Program-made: the position numbers and the translations under genes
Source: Allodiplogaster sudhausi
Lineage: Eukaryota; Nematoda; Chromadorea; Rhabditida; Diplogasteridae
Direction: 5' to 3'
Assembly: GCA_945643635.1 (NCBI GenBank)
Contig: CALZFC010000031.1
Coordinates: 1,460,501 to 1,524,500 of the forward strand
Length of the DNA: 64,000 nt
Shown here: piece by piece, positions 11,535 through 24,328 of the stretch
Layout: every line of letters starts with the position of its first letter
Position numbering within the stretch: the first letter of the stretch is position 1
Notes under the pieces: generated by a model
What the model saw: the letters and a program-made list of their open reading frames with translations, nothing else
The model's database searches: none
Told to the model about the DNA's origin: nothing

Positions 11535-14500
11535 ATGGACCAGAGCAGGTTATGCCCCTCCCCACGAGTTCGGTTCTGTCACAGTGACTAGTTTCTGTTC
11601 ATTGCATAATCCTCAACAACAGTTCCTTGGTGGGAGAAGGAACACGCAGAGGAAATGGAGCAATTCTCCGCTCTCATCTATGACCACTTCCTCAACAATG
11701 TCCAGGTTTTCTTAAGGAAATAGCTTATATCTTGTCTAGTATTGATGATTCGGACAAATTCCCAATGTTAGCTGTGAGAGAGAAAGAAAGAGATTTTCTG
11801 CTTCAGTTCCTCCTGTTTTATTTTTTAGAATCGAAGAGAGTATGAACAAAAGCTCGAAGTGCTTAACATGATTACGGATGCGGCTAAGACGGTTATCTAA
11901 ATTTCCAGCTTTCTTAGCAATAATATTCTTCAGAAGTTTAAATCAGAAAATACTTTTGCAAAGATTGTCCAATGTTTCGTCGTTGATTCCAAGTACAATT
12001 AAGGTGTTGGAGAAGTTCGGAGTCCGCTTTCATATCGTTGGCTCGACAATGTCTTTTCTCTCTGCCTACAACTCTGATCTCAATCTTTGCCTCTTTCATC
12101 CCACGGATACGCTGGACGTCGACTTTGCACGGTACAATTTAGGAAAAAATTCCATTAAAGGAACCATCCCGTGAACATGAAATGTGTTATGTTTTTGCGC
12201 ATGGGGACCAGTCCCTCATCCTGAGATACACGGATTTATATCACTGGCATACAGTAGGAATCTGCGGAGCTCAGAGAACCAATAGCCATTTGATCTTTAG
12301 TGGCTGTATTAAGAAGCGTACTCCAAGAGTATTTCACTTGGCTCTAATGGCCACAAGGTTGTTTCGCTAATTTTTTTATAGGACCGAACAAAAACAGTCT
12401 AGATTAATTTGGTGCGGTCAAATGGCAGTTTCATAATTACTCTATTTTGATTTGATGGATGGTTCCTTTAAAGACTTTGATTTTACTTATATTATATATT
12501 TATCGACACCAAAATAAATTTAATGTGACGACACTTGGAGAAGCAAAATGCAGTAATTATTAAAAAGTTCCTGATTGTGATTGTGATAGAGTAAAGATTA
12601 AGATAAGAGAGAAAACTTAGAGAAGTAGAACTTAGAAGGGGAAGGTAGGGGGAAGAGAAGGGAATGGAAAGGAAAGGAAAGGAAGAGTAGCCACTGCACC
12701 CGCCCCACTCAGAGGTATGGTTAGATATCTATCCGAGTCTAGTAACATAACTTTCTTTACAGCTTGATTTGACAATAGATCAGATAAGTTATACGTATCC
12801 ATTTAGGAGGGTTTATCCAGCCCTAGTGAAGGTACTGAAGAGTCGCTCCGAAATCACTTCGATGTCACGTTCGATTCCACATTGCGTTAGTTAAAAGAAG
12901 CAGGGTATTCTCTAAATTTGGTTTCAGTTGTTAATTGACGATTATCAATTGATTATGAAGTTAAATTATGTTCTTTCTGATTTACATTTAGAATGATTTT
13001 AGCTTGCATTCATGGCGCGCCTCGCCGATTCCTCGCCACAGATTCCTGTTGTTATCTCATGTGGCATCCAGGATGCACACTTCAGTCAACTCATGGCGCT
13101 TTACGAGGGGTCTCTTTGCTTTTAAATTGACTCACTTACTTTGTTCATCAAAAAAGACAACTGAAGAACTCATTTCTTGATATTTTGAGGCGAACATCTA
13201 TTTAATATTTTTTTACCAGTTAATTTTGAGGTTCATTGAAGATTCGTGAAATCTTTTGTAGAGTGGACGATCGCGTCGCTCCTGTTTGTCTCTTCATCAA
13301 ACACTGGCTTTTGCAGACCACATTCGATGGGCCTATCCAATGTATTAACAGGTTGATAATGACTATATTCATATTCTTCTAATGTTTCAATGCTCTCCGT
13401 CAGTTCTTTCGGGACCCTGTGAAAATAACAAGTCAACGTATCAACGTTGTAAAAAGGACACTTCAAATGCGTTCTCATAACAATGGACAATAGACAACGA
13501 GAGAGCAATAAGGAAACGGAGCTATGCGACAAATGAGTAGCTGGCCATTATTTGGCGTCGTGCTTTGGTATATCCGTAGGTGACAACAGCTGGATTCTAC
13601 TAGGGCCGCCTTTATACCAGAGAAAAGATTCTTCTGCATTTTTCATACGTGATGCCGCGATATAGCCCGTACCTAAATGCCATCTGTGCTATCTTCCGGA
13701 CATCGAAGAGTATCCGTGGGATCTTATAGCAGAAATAATATTTTTCATTGCTAATTTGATCATGCAATCCCTTGCTTTCAATAGATGATTTCAGTTACCT
13801 GATGACATCCCTCCTCATCCACTTCCTCCAGTGCGGAGTCTCTCCACCAGTCTTGCCTTGTCTCCACGAATTGTATCCGGACAAGCTCGCAAACGACAAG
13901 ATTCTCGAGTTGGATCCAATGGCTCCGTTCGATCCTCCGCTGCCTGGTTAGCTTGGATATCTTTTCTCGTATGTATCTGCACTGGGTCTTCTTCAGTTCT
14001 CTCTCTCCCTCTCTCCTCTCTCTCTCTCCTTTCTCTCGCTTCTCTCTCTCTCCATCTCTCTCTCTGTTCCTCTCTCTCTCTATCTATCTCTCTTTCCCTC
14101 TATCCTCTCTCTGTCATTTAAATCCTATTATTCTCTTTGCAGCCTGTAAGAATGATCAGTCGTTGTCTTCTCTTCTCCTTGGTTTCTTCGACTACTTCTC
14201 GACCTTCCGCTTTAATGAATTCTACATCTCCATCCGCGCTGGCCGTCCCATTCAACTGTTAGAGAATTGCATGTTCTATAGAATTTCTATGAATATTTCA
14301 GAATGGATTCAACTTTCTTTTTAATTCTAGATCTAACAGCCAGTTGAATCTTCCGCGTTCTTGCGAAATTGTGGTTGTGGATCCATTTGATGACAGTCTG
14401 AAAATGTTCGTTTTATTTTTTATATGTTTTACTTTTGTATTAATTGTTGCGTACATAAAATAACTGATTCTTAATATTGTTTTTTTTATTACTTAATTTC

Positions 14501-14603
14501 TTATAGAACCCGTCGGAATGGCGTAGTTCCTCTTCAAAAGAAGATGGTGGAAGCAGCGGAGGAGATTCGCTCTTCTTTCAACCTCTCAAGTGTTCAAGTC
14601 TAG
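11535..14603 (+). CDS. TUTase-like paralogue B, short form, probably catalytically inactive
   Basis: Gene B lacks the long N-terminal region of A; its promoter region runs almost directly into the exon PWWEKEHAEEMEQFSALIYD (11632-11706). Later exons match A: 11829-11894, 11947-12131 (GSTMSFLSAYNSDLNLCL), about 12787-12884, 13003-13109, 13265-13350, 13803-13945, 14144-14258, 14330-14407 and 14507-14603. It shows the same losses as A: SDLN instead of SDLD, and VVISCGIQDAHF where DIS is expected. The first exon is unresolved. An ATG at 11535 aligns with one upstream of A but no clean phase was found, and an internal Met lies at 11655. Introns around 12.2-12.7 and 13.35-13.8 kb are much longer than in A. 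Confidence 0.62.
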
Positions 14604-15212
14604 GCTAGGTGCCTTTACGCGCATACAAAGGCGGCGTTTACTTATTCATTTATGCTCTCAGCGAAGTTTCTTTGCTAAGGATGAGCACTCTTGTTTTCTC
14701 AATAAGGCTGTTCCCCCCAGTACTCTACATACTCGCAGTCTGGCCAACTGTGTCAATTTTTCGGATATCCAAGCTTAACTGCCAACTCTCTCCCTCTCTG
14801 CCACTCTCTCTTTTCCTTTCTCTCTCTCTCTCTCTCTTTTCCTTTCTCTCTCTCTCTCTCTGTCTGTGTCTAGCAGGGTCTTAGGGAAACTTTTAAGTAA
14901 TTCCCAAAGTGCAGCAGTTAAACTGGTACTCGAGGAGACGAGTATATAGCGTTGTTGTTGTTCTTTCCTCTTTGTAATTTTTTATTTGTGTTGTTACTGG
15001 GAGTTGATAAATATGACTTGCTTTCTCGACTGACATACAAAGCCATTGATTGTTAAAAGTTTTGGGAGAGTGATGCGCTATACGATGCACTAGTTTCGTC
15101 TGATGCAGATAGTAGATTTAGGTTGTGGAGATTATATCTGTATCTCGTGCTCTCTCTCTCTCTCTATCTCTATTTCTCTCTTCCTCTCTATCTCTTGGAC
15201 TCTCTCTACCTC
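14604..15212. other. Spacer downstream of gene B
   Basis: No supported gene. It contains CT-rich tracts at about 14788-14868 and 15150-15205 and ends at the tandem-duplication junction. Short open frames here are CT artefacts or chance. Confidence 0.6.
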
Positions 15213-15524
15213 GGCCAAACAAGGAATTGATCCGATAGATTCTAGCCAGAGAAATGCGCCTAGTAGGAATCTGCGGAGCTCCGTGAACGCGTATGGCTAT
15301 TTTATCTTTGGTCTCAGGCAGGGTTAGTCAAGTTCAGTCCATTTCAGAGATTCGCCCAGATTTTCTCCAGAACTATTCTCCACTATGATTTTGTCTCTAA
15401 CCCCGCTCAGTATTCCCAAGTAGTCGACAGTGGCAATTATTCCCTTTCCTTTGGTTTTGCTAAGTGCTGGATTTCTCTCCGAGGCGAGAAATATACACTT
15501 CTTTACCACTTGATTTGACAATAG

Positions 15525-16862
15525 ATCGAGAAAGATTGCCCCATTCAGGAGGATTTATCGAGAGCTAGTGGAGGCACTGGGGAGTCGCTTCGAAGTCACT
15601 TCGATGTCACTAGCGAATCCACACAACGTTAGTTAGATACTTCATTAAGCAGGGTATTCTCTACATTTCATTTCAGTTACTAATGGCGGTTATCAATCAA
15701 ATATGATGTTGCTCTGTTTTTTTTTCTGATTTAAAACGTTTTTAGCTTTCATTCACGGCACGCCTCTCCGACTCGTCGCCTCCGATTCCTGCCGTCATCT
15801 CGCACAACATCCATTGTGTTCACTTCAGCCAGCTCATGGTGCTTTATGAAAGGTCTTTTTGCTTACAAATATTGACTCACTTAATCCAGTTATAATAGGC
15901 AATTGAAACGCTCATTTCTTAGAGATTGTGTTTATTGTTAGAGGCTGCATGTCTACTTTTCGCCTATTAACAATCATTGAAAATTTGTGAGATCTTTAAT
16001 AGAGTTGACGATCGCCTCGCTCCTCTTTGTCTCTTCATCAAACACTGGCTTCTGCAGACCACATTCGAAGGGCCTATCAAATCTATTAACAGGTTGACAA
16101 CGAACATCTTCATATGTTCTTTCAGTAGATGATTTCAGTTACCTGATGACATCCCTCCTCATCCACTTCCTCCAGTGCGGAGTCTCTCCACCAGTCTTGC
16201 CTTGTCTCCACGAATTGTATCCGGACAAGCTCGCAAACGACAAGATTCTCGAGTTGGATCCAGTGGCTCCGTTCGATCCGCCGTTGCCTGGTTAGCTAGG
16301 ACTCTCTTCTATTTCTGTACTCATTCTTATTCTACTCTCTCCCTTTCTCTTTCTTTCTCTCTCTCTCCCGCTCTCTCACCCCCCCCCCTCTCCCAATAAC
16401 ATCTTTGCAGCCCGTGAGAATGACCAGTCGTTGTCTTCTCTTCTCCTTGGCTTCTTTGACTACTTCTCAACCTTCCGCTTCGATGAATTCTACATCGCCA
16501 TCCGCACTGGCCGTCCCATTCGACTGTAAGTGTTCTATTTATTTTAGAATCGATTCCACTTGACGTTGTTAATCGGAATATGTCTTTTAATTCTAGATCA
16601 AACGGCAAATTGAGTCTTCCGCCGAGACATTGCGAAATCGTTATTGTGGATCCATTTGATCACTGCCTGAAAATGTTCGTTTAATTTTTTATGTTTTTAC
16701 TTTAGCGTATTATGCAATTGTTCAAATATCCATTCCTTGATCTTTTTTAACTTGATTTCGTGTAGAACGTGCGTGGTGGGCGTTGTTCCTCTTCAAAGGA
16801 AGATGATGGAAGCTGCGAAGGAGATCCGCTCTTCTTTCAACCTTTCAATGGTTCAAGTCTAA
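15525..16862 (+). pseudogene. 5'-truncated duplicate of TUTase-like gene A
   Basis: These are the 3' exons of gene A, identical over the compared exons: exon starts at about 15525, 15746, 16003, 16139, 16411, 16597 and 16766. The duplication began downstream of the nucleotidyltransferase exon, so the glycine-serine motif, the metal-binding strand and the whole N-terminal region are absent. What precedes it is the spacer behind gene B. Without an upstream start it is probably non-functional, unless transcripts from gene B read through and splice into it. Confidence 0.75.
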
Positions 16863-17199
16863 GCGAGCTGTCTTCTGCGCGTATGCAAATTCGGTTTTAC
16901 TTGTTATTTGTGAAATTTCTTGGGAAGGATGCGAGCATTCTCCTTCCACGTGCTTAGTCTTGTTGTCGAGGTCTTTTGTCATTTTTTTCTTTGCCAAGAG
17001 TGCATTGTTTATCTTCTTATTATATGATCTTAATTAAATTTGACCTGCTAATTTTTTTTACATATATTTGTTGAACTCTCTCTCTCTCTCGCCCTCGCCC
17101 TCTCCCTCTCCCTCTCCTTCTCTCTCCTCTATCACACACACTCTCTCTCTCTCTCTCCCTCTCCCTCTCCTTCTCCTCTCTCCTCTCCTCTTTCCTCTA

Positions 17200-17244
<45 letters not shown>

Positions 17245-17778
17245 TACTCTCTCTCTCTTACTCTCTCTCTATTACTCTCTCTCTCCCTCTCTCTCTCTCC
17301 TCTCTCTCTCCCTCTCTCTCTCTCACACTCACTATGTGTCTCTGTCTAAAAGTGGTATTCGGGGTGGGGCGTATAGAATGGTGTTGTTGTTGTTTTCTGC
17401 GTCACCAGTGTTTCCTTTTACTGAAAATCTTAGATTAAGGAATTTAGCCTTAATTTATCTAAATGTTGATGCATTACTCAAAGTCCTTGTTATTAGTTAA
17501 GATATCTTCTGCTGTCGCCGTTGCATTTCCTTAGATCGAAATTGACAACTGATTAGTAGCTGTGTATTTTTTGCCAATAACCAAGGATTTGCTCTGTTCA
17601 TTATTAGTTTGTATGAGTGATAAAGAGGAAACGTAATCTATTCAACATTCGTTCTATTTGAGCTAACCTAGTGCTTGAGATATTTCCATTTTCTACGAGG
17701 TCCTCAGCACCTTAATATAACTGATGATGGCTTGATCGTCAGCGATTCTTTTTTCTATTTCTTCGATATTTCCCTGCA
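16863..17778. repeat. Spacer with CT microsatellite, copy 2
   Basis: Counterpart of 10629-11534. The CT tract at 17068-17340 is about 10 bp longer than in copy 1. No gene is supported. Confidence 0.7.
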
Positions 17779-20700
17779 ATGGACCAGAGCAGGTTATGCC
17801 CCTCCCCACGAGTTCGGTTCTGTCACAGTGACTAGTTTCTGTTCATTGCATAATCCTCAACAACAGTTCCTTGGTGGGAGAAGGAACACGCAGAGGAAAT
17901 GGAGCAATTCTCCGCTCTCATCTATGACCACTTCCTCAACAATGTCCAGGTTTTCTTAAGGAAATAGCTTATATCTTGTCTAGTATTGATGATTCGGACA
18001 AATTCCCAATGTTAGCTGTGAGAGAGAAAGAAAGAGATTTTCTGCTTCAGTTCCTCCTGTTTTATTTTTTAGAATCGAAGAGAGTATGAACAAAAGCTCG
18101 AAGTGCTTAACATGATTACGGATGCGGCTAAGACGGTTATCTAAATTTCCAGCTTTCTTAGCAATAATATTCTTCAGAAGTTTAAATCAGAAAATACTTT
18201 TGCAAAGATTGTCCAATGTTTCGTCGTTGATTCCAAGTACAATTAAGGTGTTGGAGAAGTTCGGAGTCCGCTTTCATATCGTTGGCTCGACAATGTCTTT
18301 TCTCTCTGCCTACAACTCTGATCTCAATCTTTGCCTCTTTCATCCCACGGATACGCTGGACGTCGACTTTGCACGGTACAATTTAGGAAAAAATTCCATT
18401 AAAGGAACCATCCCGTGAACATGAAATGTGTTATGTTTTTGGCGCATGGGGACCAGTCCCTCATCCTGAGATACACGGATTTATATCACTGGCATACAGT
18501 AGGAATCTGCGGAGCTCAGAGAACCAATAGCCATTTGATCTTTAGTGGCTGTATTAAGAAGCGTACTCCAAGAGTATTTCACTTGGCTCTAATGGCCACA
18601 AGGTTGTTTCGCTAATTTTTTTATAGGACCGAACAAAAACAGTCTAGATTAATTTGGTGCGGTCAAATGGCAGTTTCATAATTACTCTATTTTGATTTGA
18701 TGGATGGTTCCTTTAAAGACTTTGATTTTACTTATATTATATATTTATCGACACCAAAATAAATTTAATGTGACGACACTTGGAGAAGCAAAATGCAGTA
18801 ATTATTAAAAAGTTCCTGATTGTGATTGTGATAGAGTAAAGATTAAGATAAGAGAGAAAACTTAGAGAAGTAGAACTTAGAAGGGGAAGGTAGGGGAAGA
18901 GAAGGGAATGGAAAGGAAAGGAAAGGAAGAGTAGCCACTGCACCCGCCCCACTCAGAGGTATGGTTAGATATCTATCCGAGTCTAGTAACATAACTTTCT
19001 TTACAGCTTGATTTGACAATAGATCAGATAAGTTATACGTATCCATTTAGGAGGGTTTATCCAGCCCTAGTGAAGGTACTGAAGAGTCGCTCCGAAATCA
19101 CTTCGATGTCACGTTCGATTCCACATTGCGTTAGTTAAAAGAAGCAGGGTATTCTCTAAATTTGGTTTCAGTTGTTAATTGACGATTATCAATTGATTAT
19201 GAAGTTAAATTATGTTCTTTCTGATTTACATTTAGAATGATTTTAGCTTGCATTCATGGCGCGCCTCGCCGATTCCTCGCCACAGATTCCTGTTGTTATC
19301 TCATGTGGCATCCAGGATGCACACTTCAGTCAACTCATGGCGCTTTACGAGGGGTCTCTTTGCTTTTAAATTGACTCACTTACTTTGTTCATCAAAAAAG
19401 ACAACTGAAGAACTCATTTCTTGATATTTTGAGGCGAACATCTATTTAATATTTTTTTACCAGTTAATTTTGAGGTTCATTGAAGATTCGTGAAATCTTT
19501 TGTAGAGTGGACGATCGCGTCGCTCCTGTTTGTCTCTTCATCAAACACTGGCTTTTGCAGACCACATTCGATGGGCCTATCCAATGTATTAACAGGTTGA
19601 TAATGACTATATTCATATTCTTCTAATGTTTCAATGCTCTCCGTCAGTTCTTTCGGGACCCTGTGAAAATAACAAGTCAACGTATCAACGTTGTAAAAAG
19701 GACACTTCAAATGCGTTCTCATAACAATGGACAATAGACAACGAGAGAGCAATAAGGAAACGGAGCTATGCGACAAATGAGTAGCTGGCCATTATTTGGC
19801 GTCGTGCTTTGGTATATCCGTAGGTGACAACAGCTGGATTCTACTAGGGCCGCCTTTATACCAGAGAAAAGATTCTTCTGCATTTTTCATACGTGATGCC
19901 GCGATATAGCCCGTACCTAAATGCCATCTGTGCTATCTTCCGGACATCGAAGAGTATCCGTGGGATCTTATAGCAGAAATAATATTTTTCATTGCTAATT
20001 TGATCATGCAATCCCTTGCTTTCAATAGATGATTTCAGTTACCTGATGACATCCCTCCTCATCCACTTCCTCCAGTGCGGAGTCTCTCCACCAGTCTTGC
20101 CTTGTCTCCACGAATTGTATCCGGACAAGCTCGCAAACGACAAGATTCTCGAGTTGGATCCAATGGCTCCGTTCGATCCTCCGCTGCCTGGTTAGCTTGG
20201 ATATCTTTTCTCGTATGTATCTGCACTGGGTCTTCTTCAGTTCTCTCTCTCCCTCTCTCCTCTCTCTCTCTCCTTTCTCTCGCTTCTCTCTCTCTCCATC
20301 TCTCTCTCTGTTCCTCTCTCTCTCTATCTATCTCTCTTTCCCTCTATCCTCTCTCTGTCATTTAAATCCTATTATTCTCTTTGCAGCCTGTAAGAATGAT
20401 CAGTCGTTGTCTTCTCTTCTCCTTGGTTTCTTCGACTACTTCTCGACCTTCCGCTTTAATGAATTCTACATCTCCATCCGCGCTGGCCGTCCCATTCAAC
20501 TGTTAGAGAATTGCATGTTCTATAGAATTTCTATGAATATTTCAGAATGGATTCAACTTTCTTTTTAATTCTAGATCTAACAGCCAGTTGAATCTTCCGC
20601 GTTCTTGCGAAATTGTGGTTGTGGATCCATTTGATGACAGTCTGAAAATGTTCGTTTTATTTTTTATATGTTTTACTTTTGTATTAATTGTTGCGTACAT

Positions 20701-20847
20701 AAAATAACTGATTCTTAATATTGTTTTTTTTATTACTTAATTTCTTATAGAACCCGTCGGAATGGCGTAGTTCCTCTTCAAAAGAAGATGGTGGAAGCAG
20801 CGGAGGAGATTCGCTCTTCTTTCAACCTCTCAAGTGTTCAAGTCTAG
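17779..20847 (+). CDS. TUTase-like paralogue B, second copy
   Basis: Duplicate of gene B, offset by 6244 bp, with the same exons and splice sites; every exon compared is identical. It keeps the duplicated 5' flank (about 17594-17854), so it could be expressed independently. Like B it carries SDLN in place of SDLD and VIS in place of DIS. The two copies would encode the same protein, which raises dosage rather than diversity. The same uncertainty about the first exon applies. Confidence 0.6.
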
Positions 20848-22759
20848 GCTAGGTGCCTTTACGCGCATACAAAGGCGGCGTTTACTTATTCATTTATGCT
20901 CTCAGCGAAGTTTCTTTGCTAAGGATGAGCACTCTTGTTTTCTCAATAAGGCTGTTCCCCCCAGTACTCTACATACTCGCAGTCTGGCCAACTGTGTCAA
21001 TTTTTCGGATATCCAAGCTTAACTGCCAACTCTCTCCCTCTCTGCCACTCTCTCTTTTCCTTTCTCTCTCTCTCTCTCTCTTTTCCTTTCTCTCTCTCTC
21101 TCTCTGTCTGTGTCTAGCAGGGTCTTAGGGAAACTTTTAAGTAATTCCCAAAGTGCAGCAGTTAAACTGGTACTCGAGGAGACGAGTATATAGCGTTGTT
21201 GTTGTTCTTTCCTCTTTGTAATTTTTTATTTGTGTTGTTACTGGGAGTTGATAAATATGACTTGCTTTCTCGACTGACATACAAAGCCATTGATTGTTAA
21301 AAGTTTTGGGAGAGTGATGCGCTATACGATGCACTAGTTTCGTCTGATGCAGATAGTAGATTTAGGTTGTGGAGATTATATCTGTATCTCGTGCTCTCTC
21401 TCTCTCTCTATCTCTATTTCTCTCTTCCTCTCTATCTCTTGGACTCTCTCTACCTCGATATCTATCTCTATATCTTTCACACATCCTATCACTCGGTTAC
21501 CGATTCAACGACCACACCGTGTTAGCAGTTGTTGAAGTGGCACAGCCAGCCTTCTGTTTCCTTGGTATTTTCCAAACTGCCGCCACATGAGGAGTGCTGC
21601 TCACTGCGCACATATCACGAGGAGCACACCCCGTGGGCAGTGATCGCATTAGGAATAATACATCCAATTCTACATTCTCTCTCACTCTCTTCCCCACTCT
21701 TCTCTCGCTCTCTCTGTCTCTCTCTTTCTCCCTATCTTATTCTCTTTATCTTCTCTACCTAACCATTCTTTACGTTTTACATTACTTTATTTGTTTTGTA
21801 ATTAATATGAAGTTTCTAATATTGAGCATCAGTGCTCAATATTAGAAACTTCATATTAATTATATAGCCGGGTATTTGGATGGCTTGCTGCTATGAATTC
21901 CTAACATAACTGGGCAGCCATTCTGAGAAGAAGTCACATGAGCATTGCTTGCAACTCCCAGCCCAGATAAGCAACGAACGAAACTTTTCAACACGACCCA
22001 GCCCTCGCATCTGGATTAGGTAGCAAAAGCAGATATTACTAGTAAAATAAAAGGTACTTCAAAAATTATTGAGATGTAAAAGAATACAAATTATCACGAC
22101 AACTGCGTTATTCATAACAGTGTGATTACATTCCGTGTCCTTATGAAACTGTTCAAGGAGTGGTCGATTTTGGGTGACGTCTCAAATAGAATCGGTCGTC
22201 AGACATAAATCATAAATTGCTTTCAAGAAGAGTATTTTTTTCTAGAAGTGGTTCAAGCAGAAATTTCATAGATTCCTCCGTGTTTTAGGCAGATGTATTC
22301 CTGTTTCAATACCATCTGATGTCAGTCACTAAGGAGTCTCTTATCACTGGAAACGTTACTCGCCTCATTCTCCCCTCCGCCCTCCCTTTTCTCTCTCTCT
22401 CTCTCTCTCTCTCACTTTCTCTCTCTCTCTCCTTATAACTCTTAACTCTATCCTCACGTCTACTGCTCTCTCGTGTGCAGCACAGCATTTCTTTGGCTTC
22501 TCTGGAAATAGCTGCTACTGCCTTGGCTTGCCAACAAGTATAAAGAGAAGCTTGAAAATGGCGTGGCTGTCGTTATCAGCCAGCAACTGCTCGCGTCATG
22601 GTAAGCTATTTCATGTTCCCTTCCGCCTCTCTAATCTGTGATCTGCAACACTCCTGACATCTTAAGAATCTCAAGTCAACTGCATGCATTATGCATTCTA
22701 ATATGAAATTATGATCACCCCTTTCAATGCTAGAAGCGTTGGAGTGAAATGAGTGCTGA
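20848..22759. other. Spacer between the TUTase locus and the first cathepsin gene
   Basis: It contains CT tracts (about 21032-21110, 21390-21450, 21676-21735, 22388-22431) and a perfect inverted repeat. A stretch at 22486-22602 reads HFFGFSGNSCYCLGLP and ends at a good GT donor. This recalls a WSC-type Cys motif, but it has no partner exons, so it is only a possible orphan exon. Confidence 0.5.
21799..21862. repeat. Perfect 30-bp inverted repeat with 4-nt loop
   Basis: The arms 21799-21828 and 21833-21862 are exact reverse complements around the loop TCAG. In DNA this can extrude a cruciform; in RNA it would form a long, fully paired hairpin. It sits about 340 bp past the end of the tandem duplication. 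Confidence 0.9.
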
Positions 22760-24288
22760 ATGTTTGAGAGAAGTCTTCTGACCGTGGCCGCGCTCGTTGC
22801 GGTTGCATTCGGAACTGCCGATGAGGACGCCGTTCCAGGTATGCAGCCACGAGGAGTCTTTATCAAAAAAAATTCCTTGGGCCCTCTATGGTAAAATATT
22901 GTTTCAAATAAAAGATTTTAACATATCATTATCACAGTGCCTATCCTATCTAGCGGAATTCCTCAACCGAAAGATTTCGGCCGAGGCCGAGGCGTTGACT
23001 GGGCAAGCGCTCGTCGACTACATCAATGCCCAGAATGGCCCTTTCAAGGTGAGTAGAGAGAGAGAGTGAGAGAAATAGAGAGAGTGAGAGAAAGGGAGAG
23101 AGAAAGGAAGAGACAGAAAGGGGTAGAGAAAATAGCTGACGAAGCGAGAAGAGAAAAAGAGGCTGAAAAGGAAGAGAGTATAATATGACGACATCTCTCT
23201 GCTTGGCTATTCAGGCCAAGCTGAACCGCCGTTTCGCTGGGATGAGCCCTGAGAAGAAGCGACAGCACATCAACGGCCTCTCTCTCAGCCTCGAGCAGAT
23301 CGCTGCCAAGACGCAGAACCATCTCGCGGCCTCGCGGTTCGCGCGCCTAATTCCTTTTTTATATATATTTAGTACAAAAGTAGTTTTCAGTCACCTCGAG
23401 CTGGATGTGCCCGACTCATTCGACTCGCGCACCGCGTGGCCGAACTGCCCGAGCATCGGGTACATCCGAGACCAGTCGGACTGTGGTCAGGAGCATCTTG
23501 ATTGAGAAAGAGAGAGAGAGAGAGAGGAGATAGAGAAAGAGAGAGAGAGAGGAGATAGAGAAAGAGAGAGGGAGAGAGAGGGATAGAGAGGAGAAGATAG
23601 AGAAAGATAGAGAGAGAGCAGAATGAGATAGAAAGAAGAATGAGAAAGATAGAGAGTCTATCTTCTTTAAAACAAGTTCATTTATTGAATTATATTGTCG
23701 ACTTGATACTTACTACTATATCTATCGGCGAAAAAAAAATTAGATCAAGTTCTAAAGAATGCTGCCGTAGGATCGTGCTGGGCCTTCGGCGCTGCGGAGG
23801 CAATCTCTGACCGCATTTGCATCGCATCGAAGGGGGCGCAGACGGTGGAGGTCTCGGCCGACGACATCCTCGCGTGCTGTGGCTACTCTTGCGGATTCGG
23901 GTAAGCGGGAATCAGAGTGATGTCATCTTATCTGACAAGGACGATACAACTTGGCCCTCTTCAGCTGCAACGGTGGCGATCCCATCGAGGCCTTCCGCTT
24001 CTGGGTCAAGCACGGAGTCGTCTCTGGCGGCAACTACGGCGACTCGGTTAGTGTTTCTGCCATCCACCCTTGCTCCGCTTATCGTTGCCTTCTCTCAGTC
24101 AACCTGCCTACCGTACCCCTTCCCTCCTTGCGAGCATCACACGAACGCCACGCACTACAAGCCGTGCCCGGAGGACATGTACCCGACCCCCAAGTGCACG
24201 AAAAAGTGCCAGGACGGATACAACACCCCCTACACCCAGGACAAGCACTACGGTACCTTTTAGAAGAGAGAGAGAGAGAGAGAGAGAG

Positions 24289-24328
<40 letters not shown>

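Larger units (their letters stand above)
8978..15212. repeat. Tandem duplication, copy 1 (about 6.2 kb)
   Basis: This segment carries the 3' exons of gene A (from the exon at 9290) and all of gene B. It matches 15213-21457 base for base in every stretch compared, apart from length changes: a C run near 10150 (11 versus 10), a CT run near 11000 (about +10), one G near 12198 and one G near 12650. The junction (CTCG|GCCAAAC) has at most one base of microhomology. Near identity means a very recent event or an assembly duplication. Confidence 0.93.
15213..21457. repeat. Tandem duplication, copy 2 (about 6.2 kb)
   Basis: Second copy of 8978-15212. The right boundary lies at TACCTCG (21451-21457), after which copy 1 continues into copy 2 while this copy continues into unique sequence. 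The copy brings a 5'-truncated gene A and a complete-looking gene B. Confidence 0.93.

Noticed and set aside
13233..13532. Minus-strand 99-codon frame in gene B, repeated in copy 2
   Set aside because: It overlaps a sense exon and the adjoining intron and has no family similarity; the repeat is due to the tandem duplication.
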